Origin: Pseudomonas arcuscaelestis | GTDB taxonomy: Bacteria > Pseudomonadota > Gammaproteobacteria > Pseudomonadales > Pseudomonadaceae | DNA: 64,000 bases | Reading direction: 5' to 3' | Assembly (NCBI RefSeq): GCF_016881005.1 | Contig: NZ_JACOPV010000001.1 | Coordinates: 310,001 to 374,000, forward strand | Part shown: one piece after another, positions 49,524-63,021 of the stretch | Numbering within the stretch: position 1 is the first letter of the stretch | Layout of the letters: the number at the start of each line of letters is the position of its first letter | Program-made: the position numbers and the translations under genes | Notes under the pieces: model-generated | Told to the model about the DNA's origin: nothing | Databases searched by the model: none | Seen by the model: only the letters and a program-made list of their open reading frames with translations

Positions 49524-50891
49524 TCAGCTCTTCTTGAGCTTCTCCGGCCGTTTCCAGCCATCGATGTTGCGCTGGCGCGCACGGCCAACCGCCAGTTGTG
49601 CCGCTTCGACGTTCTGGGTGATAGTCGAACCGGCAGCCGTGGTGGCGCCATCAAGGATATCCACAGGCGCAACCAATGAGTTGTTGGAGCCGATGAACAC
49701 GTCTTCGCCGAGAACCGTCTTGAACTTGTTCGCACCATCGTAATTGCAGGTGATGGTGCCGGCACCAATGTTGGTGCGGGCGCCGACTTCAGCATCGCCC
49801 AAGTAGGTCAGATGACCGGCCTTGGCGCCTTCACCGAGGTGGGTGTTCTTCAGTTCGACAAAGTTACCCACATGGGCACGGGCCTCCAGCACGCTACCAG
49901 GACGCAGGCGGGCAAAAGGACCGGCATCGCTCCCTTCGCCCATGATCGCGCCTTCAAGATGGCTGTTGGCTTTAACCACAGCGCCTTTGCGCAGGGTAGT
50001 GTTCTTGATTACGCAGTTCGGGCCAATCACCACGTCGTCTTCGATGACCACACGGCCTTCGAGAATAACGTTGATATCGATGAGTACATCGCGACCAACG
50101 GTCACTTCACCGCGCACATCGAAACGCGCCGGGTCACGCAACGTTACACCCTGGGCCATCAGGCGACGGCCCTCACGCAGTTGATAATGACGCTCGAGTT
50201 CTGACAGTTGGCGACGGTCATTGGCGCCCTGCACTTCCATCGGGTCAAGCGGCTGCTCGGTGGCAACGACCAAGCCATCATCAACGGCCATGGCAATAAC
50301 ATCAGTGAGGTAGTACTCACCCTGGGCGTTGTTGTTCGACAAGCGGCCCAGCCACTCAGCCAAACGCGCGCCAGGCACTGCGAGAATTCCGGTGTTGCCT
50401 TCCTTGATTGCTTTCTGGGCGTCGCTGGCATCCTTGTGTTCGACGATAGCCGCGACTTGCCCTTGGGCATCTCGCACGATGCGCCCGTAACCGGTTGGAT
50501 CTTCCAGCGTGACCGTCAGCAAACCAAGTTGCTGAGGCGTAACTTTGGACAATAGTCGGTTGAGGGTGTCGACTTCAATCAGTGGCACATCACCGTAGAG
50601 AATCAGCACGGTTTCGGCAGTCAATGCCGGCAACGCCTGGGCCACGGCATGGCCCGTGCCCAGCTGCTTGTCCTGAAGGACGAAGTTCAGGTCATCAGCC
50701 GCCAAACGCTCGCGTACCAGCTCCGCACCGTGACCGATCACCACATGAATCCCTTGAGGCTGTAGCTGCCGGGCGCTGTGGATAACATGGCCGAGCATGG
50801 AGTCGCCAGCAACCGGGTGCAGCACCTTGGGCAGCGCAGAGCGCATGCGGGTACCTTGGCCTGCGGCGAGAATAACGATATCGAGAGACAT
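49524..50891 (-). CDS. glmU: Bifunctional UDP-GlcNAc pyrophosphorylase / glucosamine-1-P acetyltransferase
   Basis: Catalyses acetylation of glucosamine 1-phosphate and its uridylylation to UDP-GlcNAc. It is 455 residues: N-terminal nucleotidyltransferase with [19 protein letters not shown] and YGDVPLIE, then a left-handed parallel beta-helix of hexapeptide repeats (from about 250) with [25 protein letters not shown] and [13 protein letters not shown]. It acts in the same pathway as GlmS but is transcribed separately from glmRS, with terminators on both sides. Confidence 0.97.
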   Translation of the reverse strand: MSLDIVILAAGQGTRMRSALPKVLHPVAGDSMLGHVIHSARQLQPQGIHVVIGHGAELVRERLAADDLNFVLQDKQLGTGHAVAQALPALTAETVLILYGDVPLIEVDTLNRLLSKVTPQQLGLLTVTLEDPTGYGRIVRDAQGQVAAIVEHKDASDAQKAIKEGNTGILAVPGARLAEWLGRLSNNNAQGEYYLTDVIAMAVDDGLVVATEQPLDPMEVQGANDRRQLSELERHYQLREGRRLMAQGVTLRDPARFDVRGEVTVGRDVLIDINVILEGRVVIEDDVVIGPNCVIKNTTLRKGAVVKANSHLEGAIMGEGSDAGPFARLRPGSVLEARAHVGNFVELKNTHLGEGAKAGHLTYLGDAEVGARTNIGAGTITCNYDGANKFKTVLGEDVFIGSNNSLVAPVDILDGATTAAGSTITQNVEAAQLAVGRARQRNIDGWKRPEKLKKS

Positions 50892-50951
50892 TGACGGGCT
50901 ACCAATCCTAAAAGGCCAGTGATGTGACCAGAATATGAAACGCTGAAAAAG

Positions 50952-50977
50952 AAAAAGGGTAGCCGAGGCTACCCTTT
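50952..50977 (-). terminator. Terminator of the atp operon
   Basis: AAAGGGTAGC / GCTACCCTTT hairpin with a 4-nt loop. On the minus strand it runs into TTTTTCTTTTTC, 38 bp beyond the atpC stop. Confidence 0.9.
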
Positions 50978-51014
50978 AACTCAATCGCAGCGGAAGTGAT
51001 CGGCCTAAACCAGA

Positions 51015-51434
51015 TTACTTGCCTTTGCGCATTTGCTGGACGGTACGCAGCTGGGCTGCGGCCTCGGCCAGACGAGCGGCTGCGGCGCCGTAATCGAACT
51101 CCGCGCCTTTTTCGTGCAGGGCGTTCTCAGCAGCCTTGAGGGCATCCTGAGCCTGAGCTTCGTCCAGGTCAGCAGCACGTTGCACGGTATCGGCAAGCAC
51201 CTTGACCATGTTCGGCTGGACCTCGAGGAAACCACCAGAGATGTAGAACACCTCTTGGGCGCCACCCTGCTTGGTCAGCGTGATCGGACCTGGCTTCAGA
51301 TTAGTGATCAGCGGCGCGTGGCCTGGAGCGATACCAAGATCACCCAGGTTACCGTGCGCAACCACCATCTCGACCAGACCGGAGAAAATCTCTCCTTCCG
51401 CGCTGACGATATCGCAATGGACTGTCATAGCCAT
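51015..51434 (-). CDS. atpC: ATP synthase epsilon subunit
   Basis: Central-stalk subunit of F1 that couples to the c-ring and inhibits ATP hydrolysis. It has 139 residues: N-terminal beta-sandwich ([29 protein letters not shown]) and C-terminal helical pair ending [12 protein letters not shown]. Two close in-frame ATGs exist; the first has the better spaced GAGG. Last gene of the operon. Confidence 0.96.
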   Translation of the reverse strand: MAMTVHCDIVSAEGEIFSGLVEMVVAHGNLGDLGIAPGHAPLITNLKPGPITLTKQGGAQEVFYISGGFLEVQPNMVKVLADTVQRAADLDEAQAQDALKAAENALHEKGAEFDYGAAAARLAEAAAQLRTVQQMRKGK

Positions 51435-51478
51435 CTGCTTGCCTCAACCTGATTAGCGCCCCTTGCGGGGCGCCGGGA

Positions 51479-52882
<1,404 letters not shown>

Positions 52883-53743
52883 TTAAACCGCGGCAGCGCC
52901 GCCGACGATTTCCGAGATCTCTTGGGTGATCGCAGCCTGACGCGCCTTGTTGTAGATCAGCTGCAATTCGCTGATCAAATCACCGGCGTTGTCGGTGGCG
53001 TTCTTCATTGCGATCATCCGGGCAGCTTGTTCAGCTGCGTTGTTCTCGACCACCGCCTGGTAGACCTGCGACTCCACGTAACGCACCATCAGGCCGTCCA
53101 GCAGCTCTTTGGCGTCAGGTTCGTAGAGGTAGTCCCAGTGGTGCTTGAGTTCTTGATCCGGGGTTGCAACCAACGGAATCAACTGCTCGACCGTTGGAGT
53201 TTGCGTCATGGTATTGACGAACTTGTTCGATACCACGGACAGACGATCGATACGACCATCCAGGAAAGCGTCCAGCATAACCTTGACGCTGCCGATCAGA
53301 TCGTTGATCGACGGCTCTTCGCCCAGGTGGCTGATCGCTGCAACGACGTTACCGCCGAAGCTGCGGAAAAACGCCGCACCTTTGCTGCCAACCACGCAAA
53401 GATCGATCTCGATACTTTGCTCGCGGTTGACCGCCATGTCCTTGACCAGAGCCTTGAACAGGTTGGTGTTCAAGCCACCGCACAAACCACGGTCACTGCT
53501 CACAACAACATAACCGACGCGCTTTACAGGGCGATCGATCATGAAGGGGTGGCGGTATTCCGGGTTGGCGTTGGCCAGATGACCAATAACCTGGCGGATA
53601 CGCTCCGCGTAAGGACGGCTAGCAGCCATGCGCATTTGAGCCTTGCGCATCTTGCTGACCGCCACTTTTTCCATGGCGCTGGTAATTTTTTGCGTGCTTT
53701 TGATGCTCGCAATCTTACTGCGAATCTCTTTTGCGCCTGCCAT
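52883..53743 (-). CDS. atpG: ATP synthase gamma subunit
   Basis: Rotor shaft of F1, 286 residues. It has the long N-terminal coiled-coil helix ([20 protein letters not shown] then [16 protein letters not shown]), [15 protein letters not shown] in the Rossmann-like middle, and C-terminal helix [18 protein letters not shown], all family signatures. It is 50 bp downstream of atpA. Confidence 0.97.
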   Translation of the reverse strand: MAGAKEIRSKIASIKSTQKITSAMEKVAVSKMRKAQMRMAASRPYAERIRQVIGHLANANPEYRHPFMIDRPVKRVGYVVVSSDRGLCGGLNTNLFKALVKDMAVNREQSIEIDLCVVGSKGAAFFRSFGGNVVAAISHLGEEPSINDLIGSVKVMLDAFLDGRIDRLSVVSNKFVNTMTQTPTVEQLIPLVATPDQELKHHWDYLYEPDAKELLDGLMVRYVESQVYQAVVENNAAEQAARMIAMKNATDNAGDLISELQLIYNKARQAAITQEISEIVGGAAAV

Positions 53744-53793
53744 GTAACACCTATCAGGTTAGCAAGCGGGGGCTGCAAAGCCCCCGCTGCGGC

Positions 53794-55338
53794 TTACCAG
53801 GTTTGGGTGGCCTTGAACTTCTCGATACCGGCTTTGATGCCAGCGTCGATTTCGTCGTTGAAGTCACCCTTCACGTTGATCTTCGCCATCAGTTCGGCGT
53901 GATCACGGTTGAAGTAAGAGATCAGCGCTTGTTCGAAGCTACCGATCTTAGGGATTTCAACGTCGGTCAGGAACCCACGCTCAGCGGCATACAGCGACAG
54001 CGCCATGTCCGCGATGGACATTGGAGCGTATTGCTTCTGCTTCATCAGCTCGGTAACACGTTGACCGTGTTCGAGTTGCTTACGGGTGGCTTCGTCCAGG
54101 TCAGAAGCGAACTGGGCGAATGCCGCCAGTTCACGGTACTGAGCCAGAGCGGTACGGATACCACCGGAGAGCTTCTTGATGATCTTGGTCTGAGCGGCAC
54201 CACCCACACGGGATACCGAAACACCGGCGTTAACTGCAGGACGGATGCCCGAGTTGAACATGGCCGATTCCAGGAAGATCTGACCGTCGGTGATGGAAAT
54301 CACGTTGGTCGGAACAAACGCGGAAACGTCGCCAGCCTGGGTTTCGATGATCGGCAGTGCGGTCAGGGAACCGGTCTTGCCAGTTACAGCACCGTTGGTG
54401 AACTTCTCAACGTACTCTTCAGAAACGCGCGAAGCACGCTCCAGCAGACGGGAGTGGAGATAGAACACGTCACCTGGGTACGCTTCACGTCCTGGTGGAC
54501 GGCGCAGCAGCAGGGAGATCTGACGGTAAGCAACAGCCTGCTTGGACAGGTCATCGTAAACGATCAGAGCGTCTTCACCGCGGTCACGGAAGAACTCGCC
54601 CATGGTGCAACCGGCGTATGGCGCCAGGAATTGCAGTGCGGCGGATTCCGAAGCACTGGCAACAACCACGATGGTGTTGGCCAGGGCGCCGTTTTCTTCC
54701 AGCTTGCGAACGATGTTGGCAACGGTGGAACGCTTTTGGCCGACAGCGACATAAACACAGAAAATACCGGAGTCTTTCTGGTTGATGATGGCGTCGATCG
54801 CCATGGCGGTCTTACCGATCTGACGGTCACCGATGATCAGCTCACGCTGGCCACGGCCGACAGGGATCATGGCGTCGACGGATTTGTAGCCAGTCTGTAC
54901 AGGCTGGTCTACCGACTTACGCCAGATAACGCCCGGAGCAACTTTCTCGACCGCGTCGGTCTCGGTGTTGCCCAGTGGGCCCTTGCCATCAATTGGGTTG
55001 CCCAGTGCGTCAACAACGCGACCCAGCAGTTCCTTACCAACTGGAACTTCGAGGATGCGGCCGGTGCACTTGGCGCTCATGCCTTCAGCGAGGGAGTCGT
55101 ACGCGCCCAGTACTACCGCACCAACGGAGTCTTGCTCCAGGTTGAGGGCCATACCGTACACGCCGCCTGGAAACTCGATCATTTCGCCGTACATTACGTC
55201 GGCCAGACCGTGAATCCGCACGATACCGTCAGAAACGCTGACGACGGTACCCTCGTTGCGGGCTTGAGAGGCTACATCGAGGTTCTCGATGCGGCCCTTG
55301 ATGATTTCACTTATTTCGGAAGGATTGAGTTGCTGCAT
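53794..55338 (-). CDS. atpA: ATP synthase alpha subunit
   Basis: Non-catalytic nucleotide-binding subunit of F1, 514 residues. P-loop GDRQIGKT, Walker B region [12 protein letters not shown], and the signature [15 protein letters not shown]-terminal [16 protein letters not shown] is typical. It lies 21 bp after atpH. Confidence 0.98.
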   Translation of the reverse strand: MQQLNPSEISEIIKGRIENLDVASQARNEGTVVSVSDGIVRIHGLADVMYGEMIEFPGGVYGMALNLEQDSVGAVVLGAYDSLAEGMSAKCTGRILEVPVGKELLGRVVDALGNPIDGKGPLGNTETDAVEKVAPGVIWRKSVDQPVQTGYKSVDAMIPVGRGQRELIIGDRQIGKTAMAIDAIINQKDSGIFCVYVAVGQKRSTVANIVRKLEENGALANTIVVVASASESAALQFLAPYAGCTMGEFFRDRGEDALIVYDDLSKQAVAYRQISLLLRRPPGREAYPGDVFYLHSRLLERASRVSEEYVEKFTNGAVTGKTGSLTALPIIETQAGDVSAFVPTNVISITDGQIFLESAMFNSGIRPAVNAGVSVSRVGGAAQTKIIKKLSGGIRTALAQYRELAAFAQFASDLDEATRKQLEHGQRVTELMKQKQYAPMSIADMALSLYAAERGFLTDVEIPKIGSFEQALISYFNRDHAELMAKINVKGDFNDEIDAGIKAGIEKFKATQTW

Positions 55339-55359
55339 TGCTCTGCTGCCCCTTCAAAC

Positions 55360-55896
55360 TCAAGATTTCAATGCTTCAGCCAGTTTCGCGATTTTGCCGC
55401 GAACCGAGCCATCGATTACCAGGTCGCCTGCGCGGATTACGACACCACCGATTAGGGAGGCATCCTCCGTCGCATGCAGGCGCACTTCCCGGCTGAGCCG
55501 TGCACTGAGAACCTTGGCGAGTTTGTCTTGCTGTTCTTGGTTCAACGCAAAAGCACTAGTGACTTCCACGTCCACGGATTTCTCTTGTTCGGCTTTGTAC
55601 AGCTCGAACAGGGCCGAAATCTCCGGCAAAAGCAGGAGACGATCGTTTTCCGCGGCGACATGAATGAAATTCTGTGCCTGTGCATCGAACTTGTCACCGC
55701 ACACGTCAATGAACGTGGCGGCCTTTTCTGCGCTCGTCAGTCGCGGGGCCTTGAGCAGGCGCTGCATAGTGTCGTCTTCCGACACTGCAGCAGCCAGGCC
55801 GAGCATGGCTGACCAATTGGCCAGTTGCTGATGGGCCTGTGCGTGCTCAAAGGCCGCCTTAGCGTAAGGTCGGGCCAACGTGGTCAGTTCTGCCAT
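55360..55896 (-). CDS. atpH: ATP synthase delta subunit
   Basis: Peripheral stalk subunit joining F1 to the b dimer, 178 residues. N-terminal six-helix domain ([19 protein letters not shown]) and C-terminal [24 protein letters not shown], the family signature. It lies 12 bp after atpF. Confidence 0.96.
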   Translation of the reverse strand: MAELTTLARPYAKAAFEHAQAHQQLANWSAMLGLAAAVSEDDTMQRLLKAPRLTSAEKAATFIDVCGDKFDAQAQNFIHVAAENDRLLLLPEISALFELYKAEQEKSVDVEVTSAFALNQEQQDKLAKVLSARLSREVRLHATEDASLIGGVVIRAGDLVIDGSVRGKIAKLAEALKS

Positions 55897-55908
55897 GATC
55901 GCCCTCGC

Positions 55909-56379
55909 TTAAATTTCAGCGGCCAGTTTATTAACCAGCTCCGCATGCGCGTTTTGATCGATTGTGGCGCCAAGGATTTTTTCAGCACCGTCAACGGCCA
56001 GGCTACCCACTTGGGCACGCAGCGCGTCTTTGACACTGTTAATTTCCTGTTCGATCTCGGCTTGAGCCTGAGCCTTCACACGGTCAGCTTCGACGCGGGC
56101 CTGGTCACGGGCTTCCTCGACGATCTGTGTACCGCGTTTCTTGGCTTGCTCAATGATTTCGGCTGCCTGAGCTTTCGCTTCGCGCAGTTGCTGACCCGCT
56201 TTATCTTGGGCCAACTCCAGGTCGCGAGCTGCTCGGTTGGCAGCGTCCAGTCCATCCGCGATCTTCTTCTGACGTTCTTGCAATGCCGCGATGACCGGAG
56301 GCCACACGAACTTCATGCAGAACAGCACAAAAATGAAGAACGCAACGGACTGACCAATCAGGGTTGCATTAATGTTCAC
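55909..56379 (-). CDS. atpF: ATP synthase b subunit
   Basis: Peripheral stalk subunit of F0, 156 residues. It has one N-terminal membrane helix ([20 protein letters not shown]) followed by a long charged coiled-coil ([20 protein letters not shown] and on) and a C-terminal delta-binding end. Length equals that of E. coli b. Confidence 0.97.
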   Translation of the reverse strand: MNINATLIGQSVAFFIFVLFCMKFVWPPVIAALQERQKKIADGLDAANRAARDLELAQDKAGQQLREAKAQAAEIIEQAKKRGTQIVEEARDQARVEADRVKAQAQAEIEQEINSVKDALRAQVGSLAVDGAEKILGATIDQNAHAELVNKLAAEI

Positions 56380-56436
56380 GCCAACACCTCGCTCGTTCTT
56401 TGTCCATCACACCAAACCACTCGAGAATTCGAGTGA

Positions 56437-56709
<273 letters not shown>

Positions 56710-56837
56710 TTACGTCGTATTGGTTAGGTTTTTTAGTTTGAAGCGGTAAAACAAAATCGTTTCGTACAGCTGCCCTTGCGGACTTTTTCGACCCTCCCCA
56801 AAACCTGCGAAAGGGTCATCAGACACGCCAGGCGGTC

Positions 56838-58131
<1,294 letters not shown>

Positions 58132-58206
58132 CACAACTGCTCCTCAAAAGTCGACCAGCCAGTCAGCTATGACTTGGCATAATTTGTGCCGACAAAATGC
58201 GCGCAG

Positions 58207-58235
58207 AGTATAGGGGCGGTTTAACCCCTATTCAA
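58207..58235 (-). promoter_or_regulatory. Sigma-70 promoter of the atp operon
   Basis: On the minus strand TTGAAT and TATACT are separated by exactly 17 bp, 76 bp before the atpI start. It is the best sigma-70 match I found in the window and lies in the parB-atpI gap. Confidence 0.8.
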
Positions 58236-58280
58236 CTGCTGGGTAGTGATTTCCGACTATGCGCTACAAAACGAATTGTT

Positions 58281-59153
58281 TCAGCGGATGTGAGCCAGCA
58301 CACCTTGCAACTCATCTAGCGAGTTATAACGGATAACTAACTGACCTTTACCCTTGTTACCGTGACGTATCTGCACAGCCGAGCCCAAACGCTCTGCCAG
58401 ACGCTGTTCAAGGCGGGTGATATCCGGGTCTGGTTTAGCCGGTTCGACCGGCTCCGGCTTGCCATTGAGCCACTGACGGACCAGTGCTTCAGTCTGACGA
58501 ACTGTCAGTCCACGTGCGACAACATGACGCGCCCCATCAACCTGCTGTTCTTCCGGCAAACCCAGAAGTGCGCGCGCATGCCCCATTTCCAGATCACCGT
58601 GGGACAGCATGGTTTTGATCACATCCGGTAGCGAAATCAGTCGCAGCAGGTTGGCCACGGTCACCCGCGACTTACCCACAGCGTCAGCAACTTGCTGCTG
58701 GGTGAGCTGAAATTCCACTTGCAGGCGCTGCAGCGCAATCGCCTCTTCCACTGGATTGAGGTCTTCGCGCTGAATGTTCTCGATCAGGGCCATGGCAATC
58801 GCCGCTTCGTCGGGCACATCGCGGACCATAGCCGGGATAGTTTCCATGCCGGCCTGTTGACTGGCACGCCAACGGCGCTCACCGGCAATGATCTCGTAGC
58901 GGTTTTCAGCAATCGGGCGGACCACGATAGGCTGCATCACGCCCTGGCTCTTGATCGAATTGGCCAGTTCTTCCAGCGCTTGCGGGTCCATGTCCCGACG
59001 AGGCTGGTATTTTCCGCGCTCGATCAGGTCGAGCGGCAGGTGTTGCAGTTCTTTCTGGTCGACCTTGACAGCCTGCTCTTCGAGCGCACTGACGGTGGGA
59101 CCACTGAGCAGTGCATCCAACCCACGTCCGAGACCCCGTTTCTTAACGGCCAT
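58281..59153 (-). CDS. parB: Chromosome-partitioning protein ParB
   Basis: CTP-dependent parS-binding clamp that spreads around origin-proximal parS sites and recruits condensin. It is 290 residues: N-terminal KKRGLGRGLDALL (ParA-stimulating Arg region), CTP-binding motifs GERRWRAS and ENIQREDLNP, HTH TQQQVADAVGKSRVTVANLLRL (read in parts), and a C-terminal dimer domain. It lies 9 bp after parA in one operon. A parS-like site lies in folE2, 45 kb away. Confidence 0.97.
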   Translation of the reverse strand: MAVKKRGLGRGLDALLSGPTVSALEEQAVKVDQKELQHLPLDLIERGKYQPRRDMDPQALEELANSIKSQGVMQPIVVRPIAENRYEIIAGERRWRASQQAGMETIPAMVRDVPDEAAIAMALIENIQREDLNPVEEAIALQRLQVEFQLTQQQVADAVGKSRVTVANLLRLISLPDVIKTMLSHGDLEMGHARALLGLPEEQQVDGARHVVARGLTVRQTEALVRQWLNGKPEPVEPAKPDPDITRLEQRLAERLGSAVQIRHGNKGKGQLVIRYNSLDELQGVLAHIR

Positions 59154-59162
59154 ACGGATTCC

Positions 59163-59954
59163 TTAAGTTGTTTGTGCAGTGCGTGATGGACGGCGCTGAC
59201 GGCGTACGAGTTCCCCTGCCAGAGCCAGATAGGCCAGCGCGCCACGAGATTGCTTGTCGTAAGCCAGCGCCGGCATGCCAAAGCTCGGCGCCTCGGCGAG
59301 ACGGATATTGCGTGGAATCACCGTATCGTAGAGCTGGTCGCCGAAGTGCTCCTTGAGTTGCGCTGACACATCGTTGATCAGACTCAGGCGCGGGTCGTAC
59401 ATGGTCCGTAGCAGGCCTTCAACCTTGAGCTGCGGGTTCAGACGTTCGCCAATTCGCTTGATGTTATCCACAAGGTCGCTCAAGCCTTCCAGCGCAAAGT
59501 ACTCACATTGCATCGGAATGATCACGCCATCGGCCGCAACCAGGGCATTGAGGGTCAGCATCGACAGCGATGGCGGACAGTCGATCAGGATGTAATCGTA
59601 GTTTTCGCGGATAGGCGCCAGCGCCGTGCGCAGCCGACTTTCCTTCATCTGCATTTCCAGCAGCACGACCTCCGCCGCAGTCAGGTCGCGGTTGGCCGGC
59701 AATAGCTGGTAACCACCGTGCTCGGAGAAGTGCATGGCCTGGGCCAGATCGCATTCGCCAATCAGCAGGTCGTAGACCGAATGTTCCAGGACGTGTTTAT
59801 CCACACCGCTACCCATGGTGGCGTTGCCCTGTGGATCGAGATCGATCAGCAGCACCCGGCGCTTGGTCGCGACCAGTGAAGCTGCGAGGTTGATACAGGT
59901 GGTGGTCTTACCCACACCACCTTTCTGGTTCGCAATAGCGAATACCTTAGCCAT
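59163..59954 (-). CDS. parA: Chromosome-partitioning ATPase ParA
   Basis: Soj/ParA-type deviant Walker ATPase, 263 residues, that binds nucleoid DNA in the ATP form and moves ParB-parS complexes. Deviant P-loop KGGVGKTTT at residues 11-19, with signature Lys at 11, LLIDLDPQGNATMGSG, and IDCPPSLSMLTLNAL as Walker B. Met is placed at MAKVFAIANQKGG, as in other Pseudomonas. It lies 18 bp after rsmG. Confidence 0.97.
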   Translation of the reverse strand: MAKVFAIANQKGGVGKTTTCINLAASLVATKRRVLLIDLDPQGNATMGSGVDKHVLEHSVYDLLIGECDLAQAMHFSEHGGYQLLPANRDLTAAEVVLLEMQMKESRLRTALAPIRENYDYILIDCPPSLSMLTLNALVAADGVIIPMQCEYFALEGLSDLVDNIKRIGERLNPQLKVEGLLRTMYDPRLSLINDVSAQLKEHFGDQLYDTVIPRNIRLAEAPSFGMPALAYDKQSRGALAYLALAGELVRRQRRPSRTAQTT

Positions 59955-59972
59955 TCTTGCTTGTGTTCCCAA

Positions 59973-60617
59973 TCATGCCGTGCGGCGCAGTATCAGCAGA
60001 TGGCGCTGGCCTTGGCAACCCGGTACGGTCAAGGCCTGCTCGCTATCTACTCTGAAATCTGCCGGCAATGCTACCAGCTCATCGGCAGGATGCAGCCCTT
60101 TCATTGCCAACCACTGCGTCTGCGTATCGCCAAGGTGGCGAGTCCAGTTGGTAAAATTCTCCATGCTGCTGAAAGCACGAGAAACAATTCCAGTGAAAGG
60201 CATCGCAGGTTGAAACTCTTCGACCCGGCTGTGGATAACTGTGAGGTTGTCCAACTTCAATTCCAGTTTTACCTGGGTCAAAAAACGAGTCTTTTTGCCA
60301 TTGCTATCCAGAACCGTGACTTGTTTGTCCGGATGCAGAATAGCCAGCGGAATGCCAGGCATCCCACCACCGCTGCCGACGTCGAGCCAGCGCGGGCTGT
60401 GGATAAATGGCATGACGCTCAAGCTGTCCAGCAGATGCCGGGAAACCATCTCGTCCGGATTGCGCACGGCGGTCAGGTTGTATGCCTTGTTCCACTTGAT
60501 CAGCAGGGCCAGGTAAGCCAGCAGTTGCGCGTGATGCGTTTCGCTCAACTCGACGCCGAGCTGGCGGGCACCTGTGGACAACTCTTCGGCGTGTTGAGGG
60601 GTGACCTGAGAACTCAA
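59973..60617 (-). CDS. rsmG: 16S rRNA (guanine527-N7)-methyltransferase
   Basis: SAM-dependent methylation of G527 of 16S rRNA, 214 residues. SAM motif [29 protein letters not shown] and [11 protein letters not shown] are family features. It starts at TTG, overlapping the mnmG stop by 4 bp (translational coupling). The usual Pseudomonas order mnmG-rsmG-parA-parB holds. Confidence 0.95.
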   Translation of the reverse strand: MSSQVTPQHAEELSTGARQLGVELSETHHAQLLAYLALLIKWNKAYNLTAVRNPDEMVSRHLLDSLSVMPFIHSPRWLDVGSGGGMPGIPLAILHPDKQVTVLDSNGKKTRFLTQVKLELKLDNLTVIHSRVEEFQPAMPFTGIVSRAFSSMENFTNWTRHLGDTQTQWLAMKGLHPADELVALPADFRVDSEQALTVPGCQGQRHLLILRRTA

Positions 60618-62509
60618 GCGCTTTGCTCCAACTCACGGCTTGCGCCGCGTTTTTTCAGATGAATCAGCAACAGGGAAATAGCTGCCGGGGTCACACCAGG
60701 AATACGCGATGCCTGACCCAGAGTTTCAGGACGGGTTTGACCGAGCTTGCTCTGAATTTCCTTGGACAGGCCGGGAATACCGCTGTAATCGATATCGTCG
60801 GGCAGCCGGGTGTCTTCACTGGCACGCAGCCGGGCGATTTCTTCCTGTTGCCGGTCGATGTAACCGGCGTATTTGGTCTTGATCTCAACTTGCTCGGCGA
60901 CTTGCGGATCGACATCGCTGCCACCCGTCACTTCCATCAGGCCAGCGTAGTCGATTTCCGGGCGGGTCAGCAGGTTGAGCAAGTTGTACTCATGGCTCAA
61001 CGGCGTGCCGAACTTCTCAGCAATCGCTTGACCCTGCGTTGTGTCCGGGCGAACCCAGGTCGATTTCAGTCGTTGCTCTTCCAGGGCAATGCCTTCGCGC
61101 TTGGCGCTGAAGGCAGCCCAACGTTGATCATCGACAAGACCCAGCTCACGACCTTTTTCGGTCAGGCGCAAATCAGCGTTGTCCTCGCGCAGGATCAACC
61201 GGTATTCGGCGCGCGAAGTGAACATTCGGTACGGCTCCTGGGTACCCAGGGTAATCAGGTCGTCGACCAGCACGCCGATATACGCCTCGTCACGACGTGG
61301 GCACCAGCTTTCGCGGCCCTGAGCACGCAATGCAGCGTTGGTTCCAGCCAGCAAACCTTGGGCACCGGCTTCTTCGTAGCCCGTCGTGCCGTTGATTTGC
61401 CCGGCAAAGAACAAACCACCAATGACCTTGGTTTCAAGGCTGTACTTCAGATCACGCGGATCGAAGTAGTCGTATTCGATGGCATAGCCCGGGCGCACGA
61501 TGTGGGCGTTTTCCATGCCGCGAATCGAACGGACGATCTGCAATTGCACATCGAACGGCAACGATGTGGATATACCGTTGGGGTAAAGCTCGTGGGTATT
61601 CAGGCCTTCAGGCTCGATGAATACCTGGTGGCTTTCCTTATCGGCAAAGCGATGGATCTTGTCTTCGATCGACGGGCAATAACGCGGACCAATGCCTTCG
61701 ATAACCCCGGAATACATCGGCGAACGGTCAAGGTTCGAGGCAATGATTTCGTGGGTGCGGGCATTGGTGTGGGTAATCCAGCAACTGACCTGGCGTGGGT
61801 GCTGTTCCTTGGAGCCCATGAAAGACATAACCGGAATCGGCGTGTCGCCCGGTTGCTCGGTCATCACCGAGAAATCCACAGAGCGGCCATCGATACGCGG
61901 CGGTGTACCGGTCTTCAGGCGGCCAACACGTAACGGAAGCTCGCGCAGGCGATGCGCCAGGGCAATCGCTGGTGGATCGCCAGCACGACCGCCGGAATAG
62001 TTCTGCAATCCAATGTGGATAAGTCCACCCAGGAAGGTCCCGGTCGTCAGCACTACGGAGTCGGCGAGGAAACGCAGACCCATTTGCGTCACCACGCCGC
62101 GTACCTGGTCCTGCTCGACGATCAAGTCATCGCACGACTGCTGAAATATCCACAGGTTGGGTTGGCTCTCAAGAATTTCACGTACCACCGCCTTGTAGAT
62201 AGCGCGGTCGGTTTGTGCGCGCGTAGCCCGTACAGCTGGGCCTTTGCGGTTGTTCAAAACACGGAATTGGATACCGCTCTTGTCAGTGGCCAATGCCATG
62301 ACGCCGCCGAGCGCATCGATTTCCTTAACCAGGTGGCTTTTGCCGATACCACCAATGGCCGGGTTGCAACTCATATGACCGAGGGTTTCCACGTTGTGGG
62401 TCAGCAGCAGGGTTTTTACGCCCATGCGTGCAGACGCAAGCGCAGCCTCGGTACCGGCATGGCCGCCGCCGATGACGATCACTTCAAAACGGGAAGGGAA
62501 ATCCACCAC
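60614..62509 (-). CDS. mnmG: tRNA uridine-5-carboxymethylaminomethyl modification enzyme MnmG
   Basis: FAD enzyme that, with MnmE, adds the carboxymethylaminomethyl group to wobble U34 of certain tRNAs. It is 631 residues with FAD motif [19 protein letters not shown], signatures [13 protein letters not shown] and the [20 protein letters not shown] segment (here [18 protein letters not shown]), and the C-terminal helical MnmE-binding domain. The start is GTG. Its partner gene mnmE is directly upstream across an origin-like intergenic region. Confidence 0.97.
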   Translation of the reverse strand: MVDFPSRFEVIVIGGGHAGTEAALASARMGVKTLLLTHNVETLGHMSCNPAIGGIGKSHLVKEIDALGGVMALATDKSGIQFRVLNNRKGPAVRATRAQTDRAIYKAVVREILESQPNLWIFQQSCDDLIVEQDQVRGVVTQMGLRFLADSVVLTTGTFLGGLIHIGLQNYSGGRAGDPPAIALAHRLRELPLRVGRLKTGTPPRIDGRSVDFSVMTEQPGDTPIPVMSFMGSKEQHPRQVSCWITHTNARTHEIIASNLDRSPMYSGVIEGIGPRYCPSIEDKIHRFADKESHQVFIEPEGLNTHELYPNGISTSLPFDVQLQIVRSIRGMENAHIVRPGYAIEYDYFDPRDLKYSLETKVIGGLFFAGQINGTTGYEEAGAQGLLAGTNAALRAQGRESWCPRRDEAYIGVLVDDLITLGTQEPYRMFTSRAEYRLILREDNADLRLTEKGRELGLVDDQRWAAFSAKREGIALEEQRLKSTWVRPDTTQGQAIAEKFGTPLSHEYNLLNLLTRPEIDYAGLMEVTGGSDVDPQVAEQVEIKTKYAGYIDRQQEEIARLRASEDTRLPDDIDYSGIPGLSKEIQSKLGQTRPETLGQASRIPGVTPAAISLLLIHLKKRGASRELEQSA

Positions 62510-63021
62510 GCACCTCGTGCCTGTTTCGGGAATAGATAGGGATAACGCACAAGTATAGGGACTTACCCCCCTCTAAAGGAACCTTTTGCACAAAATTTAA
62601 CCAGGCTGTGGATGAATGGCGAGCAATAGAAATTAAAAGAGAGAAAGTTATTAAAGCTTTGTTTTTATGTTTATTTCTATAGAGCGCCTTTTCTGTGGAT
62701 AAAGCTCTACAAGCCTTTGTTTTCATCATGTAGAGAGATTTATAACCCTGTGGTCTACCGACCATGAGCACTCTGGATAAGCGCCTTAAGCCTGTGGATT
62801 AAACGACCACTTACCCACAGGTGAAGTTATCTCCAGCTCTGAGGGCTAGTTATCAACGGAGCTAAAGGTGGGTTTTCCACAGGGCTTATTTTTGCAAATT
62901 AAGGCACGGCACACACGCGGGCGCGCAGAGTTCGTGCCAAAGGCAACCCTGTTGAAAGAAGGATAGGTGAGAAAAAGTGCAGCGACCGGGTCCATTGCGG
63001 CCCCGGCTGTGGATAAGAAAA
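62510..63021. other. Origin-like region between mnmG and mnmE: DnaA-box cluster plus AT-rich tract
   Basis: The gap is 512 bp and has no gene. DnaA boxes: exact TGTGGATAA at 62694-62702 and, just inside it, 63008-63016. One-mismatch boxes are at 62607-62615, 62772-62780, 62793-62801, 62811-62819 and 62873-62881. An 82% A+T tract (62625-62681) lies next to them, like a DNA unwinding element. In E. coli oriC borders mnmG; in Pseudomonas the main oriC is known between rpmH and dnaA, a few kb to the right. This second DnaA-box region could bind DnaA for control of mnmG/mnmE or of initiation. Near the mnmG start there is also a -10-like TATACT (62552-62557, minus strand). Confidence 0.65.
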
